From the NCBI GenBank assembly GCA_038503075.1, contig JBCAML010000006.1:1364001-1428000 (forward strand): a DNA stretch of 64,000 nucleotides. The letters run 5' to 3'. The translations under genes and the position numbers were made by a program. Positions 40,089-50,131 of the stretch are shown one piece after another. Under the pieces are notes generated by a model. It was not told the origin of the DNA and searched no databases. It worked only from the letters and a program-made list of their open reading frames with translations. The stretch comes from Gyromitra esculenta (lineage: Eukaryota > Ascomycota > Pezizomycetes > Pezizales > Discinaceae). Position 1 is the stretch's first letter. Every line of letters begins with the position of its first letter.

Positions 40089-41722
40089 CTAGTTCTTCTT
40101 GTGTCCACGGCGGTAATGTGCGTGGCGCTTGCCAAGGGGGGTAGGAGTTGCGTGAATCGTGACTGTGGTCCCGGGGACCGTGGTGTATTCGGTTACGGTG
40201 ACGATGACGAGATTCGGGTCGGCTTCAGAGGTAGAGGAGGGCTCGGTATCGGCTACATGAACGACGGGATTGGAGGGAGCGGCGTTATAGCTGCCATAGT
40301 TGTCATTATACACTGCGTTGGCAGCAGCAGACCTGGTAGGGCGGGGAGAATGGTTGGGGTTGCTGGAGACGGAAGTGGCACTGCTTGGGGCGGCGCTGCT
40401 GGGGGCAGCACTACTAGGGGTGGGCTTGGTGGTAGAGGTAATCTTGATGCTTGAGCTGGTCTTGGTGCTGCTGCCACCGGAGCTCGTCAAGGAGCCATCA
40501 CCTGAGCATCCACCAGTGGGTGCTAGTGCAGGGCCACTGAAAACAGCATTGCACCCTGGGAGTGCCTCCATCGGGCCATTGACATCCTCATGAACCGTAG
40601 GCGGGCTAGTGCACTTGTGCATATCATCCTCGGTTTGTAGGTTGAAGACTGTACACTCATCAATAACACCAGACAGTGAGGTGCATTGTTCGATGGCCTT
40701 TTGAAGGACAGGTACATCCCAAGCATTCATAAAATCACCATGGTATCCATATCCAAGAGGGTCACCGGTCGAAAACACAAACTTGCCATCCTGTCCATTA
40801 AAGGCGTGAACGTTCCAGATCGTCTCGAAGAACAAGCTGACGAGACGAGTTCCAAAACCGGCAGGACAGTTACCATCCGACATGAGATCCGGGTAGCGCA
40901 TGTGATCGCGGTGGTTTGTAGAGTCGAGATCCTTGCCATTCCAGCAGGACGGGAAGAAAACCTCAGCACGAAGCCCGTCCACACAGTTGGATGCCATGTT
41001 GTCGGGCAACGCCTGGAGACCTAAAGCAGCATTTGCCGGCTCAGCGTAGTTAAGGCAATTGAAGCCAATAGCCTTCTGGCGCAAGGCAGCTTCGGTCCTG
41101 TCGGAATCCACCCAATCGGATGTCGGCTTAATAGGGTACGGGAAGCTACGAAGACGTGGGTCGCCAGCAATCATACGGAAACCCTCAGGAAATGCAGTCA
41201 CATTGTCTCCACGGAGAAAGTAGTAACTTGTTGTGAGTTAGCGGTTTGCTTTGTGAGAATTGCACTTTTTTTTATAAAAAATACTATCTCCACTTAAAGA
41301 ATAGTGGTAATGAATTGGAAGGAGGAGAAAACATACGCAAGCATCCCACCAGTCTGGCTGACTATGTGGAATTCCCCAGCGGAATCTTGGAAGTACATAA
41401 CGGGGGTCCAGTAGGCAGATTTATCCTGCAAGACCTGGCAGGAAGTGCAAGTACTCGCCAGGAGGTCAGAGTTGGAAGCATATGCGCTGAATCCTAATCA
41501 TTGACTAGTCATCAGTATCCCACACATGGCAAAATATTTTGATATATTTAATGAAAAGAGCTTACCGTTTCCACCGTGAACAGTATGAACATGTTGGCCG
41601 ACATTCCCAAAGTCAGTGAGTGGATCAACCCGCTCAATGGTCAAAGCCTGGCGACAAGGGAGGCGCCAAAACGCACTCGCCTCCAGGGCGAGCATGGACA
41701 GGACAGCGAGTACGCTCAGCAT
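40089..41722 (-). CDS. Secreted DUF1996-domain protein
   Basis: A fungal extracellular protein of the DUF1996 family, whose biochemical role is not established. Three exons in gene order: 41,566-41,722, 41,337-41,493 and 40,089-41,226; GT/AG introns and phases agree, giving 483 residues. Residues 1-17 are a signal peptide (MLSVLAVLSMLALEASA). The DUF1996 domain covers about residues 30-280. It has the hallmark near-N-terminal phrase RVDPLTDFGNVGQHVHTVHGGN with its His-Val-His, then CTSCQVLQDKSAYWTPVMYF, and FPSCWNGKDLDSTNHRDHMRYP. From about residue 320 the tail is a low-complexity Ser/Thr/Pro region likely to be O-glycosylated. It ends in a basic stretch (GKRHAHYRRGHKKN) with a Lys-Arg that a Kex2-type protease could cut. 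No GPI signal is evident. Confidence 0.93.
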
Positions 41723-44700
41723 AGCTGCAGTTCAATGATTATTCTCTTAGGATCAGCGAGGGATGGAGGTACGGCTTTTGATGGATCCAAGGATGGAAAT
41801 GAATGTGATGTAGCGAAAGACAGCAAAACACTACGACAATAAAGAGCGAAAGTATTGGACCCAAACAAACAAAGAAGGACTGTGGTGAGAGATAGAGAGG
41901 ATGGAGGGGTGGGAGAAGTGGGAGCGGTGGACGAAGGGGTGGATGGAAAGGAATGTAAGTCTGTCTCAGATGGGGGACCAGATGCCAGCCAGCACAGCGA
42001 GTGTTGTAGTAAATAGTAGGATGGGGAGAGAAAGGAGGGATGGGGATGAGGATGGGGGAGAGCAATAGAAGGATCCTTGCCGGGAATATATTGCCATGGT
42101 GTTTTCAATCTCGCGAGATAGAATTCGGGGTGATCCTGGACCCGCTAGCACCTCGAATGGTAGCAGACGCCCGCCTCTGCGGCCTGGAGCTCTCCCTCTA
42201 CATGCATCTGCGCCGCCCGCCGCTCCTGTGCTGTCACTCCACGTCTCCCTGAATGTCTTGAGCAGCGGCTGCATGCCATACAGCAGCATTGAGACAGACG
42301 AAGACCTGCTGCTCTCTGCCTGCTCTCTCGTTCGCTCTCTTGTCTATATCCCATCTTTGTCTTTTTTCTTTTTCTTTCCTCTCTGCTAGCGATCAAATCG
42401 CCCGAATCATCAGCCATCTCCTCTGGCGTGCACCTATCGTCAGCCTGTAATTTGCTTCCCCCAAGTCCCTCCCAGATCCCCCTTCTATCTAATGGGCATC
42501 CCTATCTCTCGCCGAGAAAGGGCTCTGAAACCCATTTTGATGTCATGAGCGCGCCCTCGCACTTCGTCTCTGGTCCCTGAATTTCCCGTCTGGATTAGCG
42601 TGCCCCTGGGTGGTTTCCCGGGTCTGCTCCTGTTGGTTCGCATGTGTGGCCAGTACCTGCTGGGTGTCACAGGTGCCGCCGCTGATCCCATCTTATCTGC
42701 CCTACCCTGCCTGCACCACCAGCCTGGGGAACCGAGTCGAAGGAAGGTGCAACCAGACTCACGCCTGGGATCTGATCCAGAAAACTTTTCTCCGCGCCTT
42801 CTATTGCGCCCTTCAGCCCTTCACTGGTAGCCACTCAGACGCGAACGATGGTTGGTGGCTGAAACAACGTTGTTTGTTCCCTACCAGGTGATGACTGCTC
42901 TTTCTCTCTCGATTAACAAACAAACAAACAACCACCCCCACTCGGAAAAAACATCGTTAGGTTCGGAATGTGCGCCGTGGTATGCACTCTACACTCACCG
43001 CCTTCACCGCAAATGCCTTTGGCGCCATAGGCCCATAGCATGGGAAATTGCTTGGGAGAAATCACAACAATTTCCCCCAGGACGAGAAACAAGCATTACG
43101 CGTGTGACGCGGTGCTGCTTTCTTCGATTCTTTCCGAGAAGTCTAACTGGTTTTGCTCGAGTCGTCATCTGCGCAGGAAAAACTGTGCCTGAAAATCGCA
43201 CCATGATGTCAATAATTCTCGATTACTTTTCTGCAGCTGTCTTTAACCGCATTATCCTAACCTCAAAGCGACTTCATGCTAGCGAAACGGAGCACCGTGA
43301 TTACGTGTGACGGTTAACACTAAACTTATGCATAAAGCGACTACAGCCCTTCTATTTTTCGGTCCTATGTAGTGAGCGCGAGAATAAGACGAAAGTTTGG
43401 TGTACTGTTTCTCGCTGAATCTGCTGTGGACTATATGATGAATGCCTCTCCAAGCCATTACGCCGTGTTTTAGTCTACGCTCGGCTCGATGGGTCGGGCA
43501 CATGCATAGACGACTACAAACTTGAAGGATGAACTAACTCCAGGCAATAGAATTCTTCAGATAATTCACATGTGGTAGGTTTAATGGAAGGAAGGATGAA
43601 AAAAGGCATTACCCACAATTTTTTCTGCTACTTGTCCTTCAGTGGGTTGGCGCATATCTATTCCTTTTGATATCTGATGGCCATGAACCCCCGAGATAAG
43701 CTGTCTGGACGAAATTCGCTTGTCGAAACCTTCTAGCTATTAGGGCAAGGGTTTGTGTGCCGTGTCCTTGAACTTCCTAATGGCTTCTGGGTTCAGAGTC
43801 CGTCTTCCCGTAGTCACGGCGCTCAGTTGCTCATTGATGACGCCTAGCTACAGAAAACTCGTCTGCAGAGGACCGGTTCTAAACCAAACCTACTGGTTAG
43901 TACCACAAATAAAGAGAAATTTAGATGGCTTGCTGGTCATGTATGCAGGTCCGGTTGCATATCGGCAGGGCATATCACAGCATATCAATTTTGACTTGCG
44001 AACGAACGATCGGTACCTGAGATTTTCGCGCAGAGAGTCTCAAAGGTGGAGCGTATAAATCGCATGGGTTCAAGCACACAACCTATACTCTCTCCAATCC
44101 GACAACAGAGCTAGCCCAATATTTTAGAGGGGTGCCAGACGGAGAGTCTGCCACCTAATTGCGAGAAAGGGCGCGATACAAAACGGGAACACACACTAGA
44201 GCTCAAGATACGATAGTAGGCAACGGCGAATTAGAACTCCCCGCGAGTTCAGCTGAGTCTCAGCGAACCCGATAAGACTACGTCACTCCCCCTTCCGTAT
44301 CGGCCACCACGTTTTGCGCAATCTTATCTACGTGGGGAGCCGATTGGGGAGGGCGTTTATTGACTTACATGTATGTACTCATACATGAGCCCATCACTAC
44401 TCACAGCTGTGACCTTTGATTTATTGGGATTTTTATTCTTCCCCTTTTAGGTTACGTTTTTTCTTTTCTTCGCTATTGCTACTAATAGATAATCCTAGGA
44501 ACTAGATTCCAATCCTGATGAGGATACAAACATGGCACCTTACAAAGGCGCGAAATCCCTGTTTGGCAACAAGTAGTCCCACGTACCAATTTTCTTGTGC
44601 TTTTACAAAATAGATTAAGCTGGCGGGGTAGCAATCATGTCTCAGGGCCATCAACAATTGACTGGCATAGCCATAGCCACGACATATATACGAGAAAACG

Positions 44701-47700
44701 CCATAAATACTATCAAATGCCAGCACCGTTTTCTCTCAACATGTACTACCTGGGGGTTGTCGAGAGCTAAATCGCGATTCTGAATACAGAAGCATTCCTG
44801 TGGCTGAAACAGATGAGGGAATATCAAAAGCCATGAGAAGGGAAAAGGGGGAAGAAGAAAAAAATGCACATGCGGAAGCGGCTAGATATTCACTGGCCAT
44901 GAAAATTTCTGTGGGTTTTCATCACTCCTAGTGGGCGACTGTTGCATTTCTCCTGTGCGTCTTCCGTTGAAACGCATCATTCGAGGAGGAGACCGGGGAG
45001 GGGGGATTTGTTATCAAAGCGACAGACACTGGTCACAAAAAACTCACAGCCTTACCGCCATTGCAGAACTGGTCGACTCTTACTGCATCGATCTCACCAG
45101 AGAGTGATACCTTCATGATGCTTTCCGACACGCATCGAGGGAGGTCTTCGATTTCGGTTGATGAGCTCTCCATCGACAAAAATCTCCCATTCTCCGGGGT
45201 GTCACGCGTAGTAGTGCATGTGCCCTGAGGAGACGAAAATAAATAAATAAAAATAAAAAAGATCGTTCCGCTACCGGCGCGAATAGATCTCGGTACATAG
45301 TCGGCCTTGAATCCTGTTCCTGGCTGTAAAGTTGGATTTTTCTAATTTTGCCAATCATCCACGACAATCACTGGCGGGAGAACATTGGTTGGTTTCCATT
45401 TCGCCCTAACATTAGACGGATTTCAAGACTCACCGGGCCAAGTTACTCACAAGAGGGGGGTTCAGGCTGTGCTAGGAATGCAATAATCGGAAATATAGCT
45501 CCTCCAAGAACACGCCACGACAGCATTTTCAATGGAACGAACGGGAGGGAAGTTGGATACTTGAACATCGACATTCTTCCCGGAGAACGAGAATTAACAC
45601 ACAGTCTTTCGGTTCTCCATAAACAATTACACCAATCCCAGTGAACTCAGTAAAATCCTTCTCGTCTTATAGGTACTCTCGATAGAAGCGTGTCATCCTA
45701 GTAGTTAATAATAGAAGCAATATATTACAACAATTATAGTGGGACATTCAGAAAATCCGGGATAATTCATCAACGGAACGAAGATCTCTAAACTTTAGGC
45801 GATCTTGGAAATACAGTTGCTGTTTGTTTTGTTTCCGGTAGAATGTTACGTCAATGTGAAGGGCGAGCGTTCTAGGTTTTGGTTCATTTTCCGGCTTATA
45901 CTTCGGCTTTTACTTTACGGATAGTATTGAACTACATGTGCGGTAATGTACTTACGACCAAGAAGACATTAATTCCTTGAATCCACAGAGACAAGCTATT
46001 AAGTGGTATTCGGAATTTACAGAAGGACTCAATAATTTCGAATGCGTAAGATTTCTTCTCTACATATGTCGAGCCCTGAAGAGGATCTGTGCAACATCGC
46101 ACATCATCCGAAATTGCGACACTAGCAACTGCCCGCATATAATGCCGTTGGAAATTTGACAACCTTCTCGAACCCGGACTCATAGCTTCAGGGCTAGTCT
46201 TCAAAACGCTACAAACGGGTTGTGATGCCATAGACGCAATTGTAAAATTAAACGTTATCATCCCCTTGGACCCCTGAACATACTCACCTACACTGGTGGT
46301 TTCCAACCCACATATTATGTAGTCCTGAATAATCTTGACGGTAAGATTTGGTGGCCCTGCTCCACGTGAGTATCAAGTATGTCGAAGTTTCCAACCACGG
46401 AAGTAAATTAGCGCGGGCGCACTGGATTCCAGTGTCCATACGTATCAACTTTGTTGCATCCAGCACTGATATTTCCGTAAGCGGCGACTCAACACCACCA
46501 GCGGTACTAGTTAATTCGAACACAAAACTCTAGATTCCAGTATCTGTATGTACTCGCCGATCTTTAGCTCGGAACGAACGACCTATTATGTATAGGCCCC
46601 AATCCACCGCTAACAATGCTTAATTTGACCGGTTTTGAGAGTGGCTGGGTGACTAAGCAAGCTACTTGACGCTTTATGGAGTGGCTGCCACCAACACGCA
46701 TATGGGACTTTCTAGCATCCGGACTGTTCCAATTTTACTACATACGCCTGTAACATGTAGACCCCTATCTACGCCTGGCGGCAGGTGGCGATGCACCTCT
46801 TTGCTCGGGGTACTTAAGATTATCGGGATTTCCTGGTTTTGCTGGCTAGCTTCTTAACTCATTGGTAGGTTTTCATCAGACCTTCTGAGTTTTGGACGGG
46901 GAAGGAAATTTAGCATCTCTTTCCCGCACTGTTACCTGTCATCACTTATCCTCACGGCCGTAGTGCGGCCCGACACTAGCAGATGAGAATCGCTTTCTTA
47001 AATTTGAATCTAATAGTTCTCTTTTACCACTGGTTTTATTATTCATAACTACATGTGCTCTAGATCAGTCTAGCTTGGCGTTGTCGACGATAGGCTTGGA
47101 GGATTACTATCAGCAACCGTTTCCCCCGTACCGGAGAAACCCTCGTTAAGAAACGGTAGACTAGGAATTGCGTCAGACGGCCTACCATAGTCTTGCTGGG
47201 GATACCGGTAAACTAGCCGACCCTCCCCCCCGAGTGTCCTATCACTTGTAGATTTTACCGTTGATTGTAGTTTCGACAGTGAGGATGGTCTAGATAGGAT
47301 TTGTTTCAAAAGGCACCCAGCTATATACAGCTAACTACATGAGTGGCTCGGGTTAGGGCTATCTCGCTTATTAGTATGCGTTATGCCATAAAGGGTAGCG
47401 AAATCCCGACACTCAAGGCTAGTGAGCTATATAAATCACTGTCCGGTTATATATCATTAATCACACTACTTGTAGAATATAATTCGAATTGAGGAAAATC
47501 AATCTCATATAATAAAAACCCGAGGTGAGAAAAAAAGGTAGCGAGTGAGAGCGCTGACCAGAGCGCTTCCTTACGTCTTCACGAGGTCTTACTCGACACC
47601 AGAGGCCTGCGGCAGAGATAATTAGCTATTTATTTATTTGTTCATCTCATTTGGCAAATTCTACAGCGGAGACAAACAATCACTAGCTTATACCAAAAGA

Positions 47701-48236
47701 TTCGGAGAGCGAATTTAGGAACACAATGCTACGTTTACATGTGCGTTGATCGAGGTGGATTTTTATCAAGCTTTTGGTGTGCTGCTCGGCAAGCTTACCG
47801 ATGGGTGGTTCGACACGCCCTTCGGATATTGTTCGGCAAAATGTCTGGTGGGCTATTTGTTTGGCCCACTTGGCTAGATTGATGTCATATGGTTTCACGA
47901 TTGGAGCGTTTACCAGATACCATGTCCCCCGTATATGCACATGAACATATGTCCCAATACAAATTTGGTTGTGAGGTTGGTTAAATCCCTATTTTGGCTA
48001 GGGGTATGAGAAAACACTTCTCAGTCAGATGAGTCTCAGGAATGCAGAGATGTGTTCGGTCATCTACAGATACATGTAGTTCTCGAATGGCTGAGGGCTA
48101 GCAGAAGTTGTAAGAACACAAGTACATATAAAGAGAGAGGTACATATAATGCTGTGTGTGGCACCGGTAGTTCCAAGTAGCGATACTGAATTCTACCGAA
48201 CCATCTCGATCTCCGGAAACACGCCAACCCTAACCC
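41723..48236. other. Gene-poor stretch of about 6.5 kb
   Basis: The first part (41,723 to about 42,450) is probably promoter and leader of the DUF1996 gene; it is GA-rich on the plus strand. No other gene is firmly supported. On the minus strand, 45,451-45,526 looks like a first exon: an ATG, 25 codons with a signal-peptide-like hydrophobic run, then a GTGAGT donor. Long open stretches follow at 45,020-45,224 after a CCTCAG acceptor, but no single consistent gene model was found. TACATGTA octamers occur at 44,366 and 48,071. A telomere-like phrase (CCCTAACCCTA) precedes the LINE insertion at 48,226-48,236. Confidence 0.4.
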
Positions 48237-48330
48237 TATGTCATAACCTAGTAGTAGTAGTGGTAGTAGAATTCATTTACGCATCCAACCCTTGGGTTAT
48301 GGCGATCGCACTATCTAACCAAGCAACCAA

Positions 48331-48440
48331 ACACAACAAAACAAAACAAAAACAATAAAAATAACAATAAAAATAAAAATAATGCAAAATAAATAAAAAT
48401 AAAATAAAAATAAAAATAATAATAAAATAAACCATAAAAC
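48331..48440. repeat. A-rich (AATAA/AAATA) low-complexity tract
   Basis: On the plus strand this stretch is nearly all A with interspersed T and C (CAAAA, AATAAAA units). It lies inside the 3' UTR part of the minus-strand LINE, where it reads as a T-rich tract, so it is not that element's poly(A) tail. Confidence 0.85.
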
Positions 48441-48516
48441 ATATCACTAATTAAACCATCGAACTAACAATTTGACTCTTCTCACTCCATATTTATCTTA
48501 ACCTCAATTTCTCTTC

Positions 48517-49156
48517 CTACTTCTCCAAATCCCCGTATCCCCATTCTAGCTCCCTATCTTCCTCTTTTTTCTCCTCTCTCTCACATCGTCTATTCTCTTT
48601 AAACTCCTTCCATATCTTAACGCCATACTGTATCCCCTCTTGAGAATATAGGAGTTCTTTAACTCCTACCTTTTTCTCCAACTCTTCTTCAGCTTTATAT
48701 CTGGAATCAATAGTAAACATACATTCTTCCAAGATATGTTTTACATTTTGGCTTCCTTTTCCGCATTCGCATTGGTCGTCTTCGCTCTTCTTAATTTTGA
48801 CTCGATATGCGTTGGTCCAGATATGTCCTGTTCTGAGTCTTCCGATAATGACTTTTTGACTTCGTTCGTCATCCGGGATTTTTGTCTCTTTTCGCGTTTT
48901 TGGGCTGCCGTCATAACTTTTCCCTTTTCTTGGGTCGGTGCTCCATTGTTCTTGCCATTCTTCATCGGTTTCTCGTCGCGCTTTCGAGTTTAGGTGGGAT
49001 ATTGATATGAACCAATCTTTGTCTTTGGTTTTTTCGCATCCTGCTTTAGCCAGTATATCCGCTTTCTCATTTCCGACCGTATTCGCGTGTGCTTTTACCC
49101 ATTCGAGGGTTGTGGTTATCCCTCTTACTTTGGCTTTATCAATCTCCCATCTTATC
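48517..49156 (-). pseudogene. LINE polyprotein, C-terminal fragment (RNase H end and zinc motif)
   Basis: The frame is open from the insertion point of element A to a stop at 48,517 (about 213 codons). It starts with the end of the RNase H domain (EWVKAHANTVGNEKADILAK, holding the last catalytic Asp). Further on is a Cys-x-Cys-Gly...His-x-x-x-x-Cys motif (QCECGKGSQNVKHILEEC), the zinc-binding tail usual in fungal LINE polyproteins. The last ~70 residues are very rich in Glu and Lys. The upstream half of the same frame lies about 13.9 kb away at 63,073-63,296. Apart from 5' truncation and the nested insertion no stop codon breaks this part. Confidence 0.85.
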
Positions 49157-50089
49157 TGTTATACCTGTACCTTTTGAAGGAGTTCCTGGCCCTGGAGTTA
49201 CCCTATCTTTGGAGTTACCCTACTTTAGCACCTTCCGGATCGGGACTGGAGCCTGTTACCCTGCCTCCAATCCTTCCAGTAGGTATAGTATTTGGAGAAG
49301 GGACAGCAGAAGACACCTGTCGGAGGGCAAAAAGTAACCGTCAAGCAAAACCGTCCGGCGGAATGGGACCCGGAGGGTATGTAGGGGAAGTGTCTGGCTT
49401 CGCTGTGGTTCAAACAGATTGCGAATCGGACCAAAACTGGCGGAGTTACAGACTGACAAAGATAAGGGAACGCAATGCTACGCGACGATTCGGATAGGCG
49501 AAATGATCGTCTCGAAGAGACGAACGCAATGAAGACGAATACGTAACTCCCGTGTTACCGACATGCATACTGCTCGGAGAATCGCGGATCGGGGCCAGGG
49601 AACTCAATGGGGTATCGGGTATGGAGATAAGGCGAAGTGGTTTCATGTTGTCATAGTAGTTAGCGCCTCTACACCACACTATACCCAAACATAGTAGAGA
49701 GGAGGCATTATAAATACTCTCGCAGTGGATGTAAACTCTGAGTCGGATCATTAGCGACGAAGAACGAGCCTTATCAATATTATATTGTTTCTAGCAAAAT
49801 TACTTCCGTGCAATTTACTCTTTTACTTGTGAATTACTTTTATCTCGCTTAGCAAGGCCTTGGCCCTTCAGCGTTAGTTATTAAAACCTTACTATTGGAA
49901 GTTCTTCACGGAACTTTGCTCGATCCCTACCTTGAACCCTACGGTTATCTTTTAGCGGTTCATAAGAAGCAGTTAGGACTTGCGCCTGTGTATTGTGTTG
50001 CGGATAGCAACCGGGCAGGTTATAGCGTCTAGATTGTTATCTAAAGCTTCTTGGAGATTTCCTGTGCGGTAAGAAGTACCGGTCTTACA
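49157..50089 (+). repeat. 5' LTR of element A
   Basis: Begins TGTTATACCTG and ends GGTCTTACA. A TATAAAT box lies at 49,709-49,715, and the putative RNA 5' end (GCCTTATCAATAT, 49,768-49,780) lies about 60 bases downstream. A small hairpin CGTCTC-GAA-GAGACG lies at 49,508-49,522 in both LTRs. It differs from the 3' LTR by scattered substitutions and a few indels. Confidence 0.95.
49709..49715 (+). promoter_or_regulatory. TATA box of element A LTR promoter
   Basis: TATAAAT in the 5' LTR, about 60 bases before the segment predicted to be the RNA 5' end from its complementarity to the primer site. That distance suits fungal transcription starts. Confidence 0.5.
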
Positions 50090-50112
50090 GTATATTGATA
50101 GGCATATCAATA
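50090..50112 (+). promoter_or_regulatory. Putative self-priming primer-binding site of element A
   Basis: The bases just inside the 5' LTR do not look like a tRNA-derived TGG-type primer site. Instead ATATTGATA (50,092-50,100) is the exact complement of TATCAATAT (49,772-49,780) in the LTR, and with a one-base bulge the pairing extends over GGC/GCC. Tf1/sushi elements prime reverse transcription from such pairing with their own RNA 5' end. The same bases also form a perfect local hairpin, TATTGATA-GGCA-TATCAATA (50,093-50,112). Confidence 0.5.
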
Positions 50113-50131
50113 CTTTGGTTATTCAACTATA

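Noticed and set aside
48224..48236. Telomere-like CCCTAACCCTA
   Set aside because: Only about two repeat units; not a telomere or a convincing interstitial array. Noted only as the LINE target.
48331..48440. A-rich tract as poly(A) tail of a plus-strand retroposon
   Set aside because: It lies within the minus-strand LINE 3' UTR, inside the 13-bp TSD, with no body of a plus-strand element before it.
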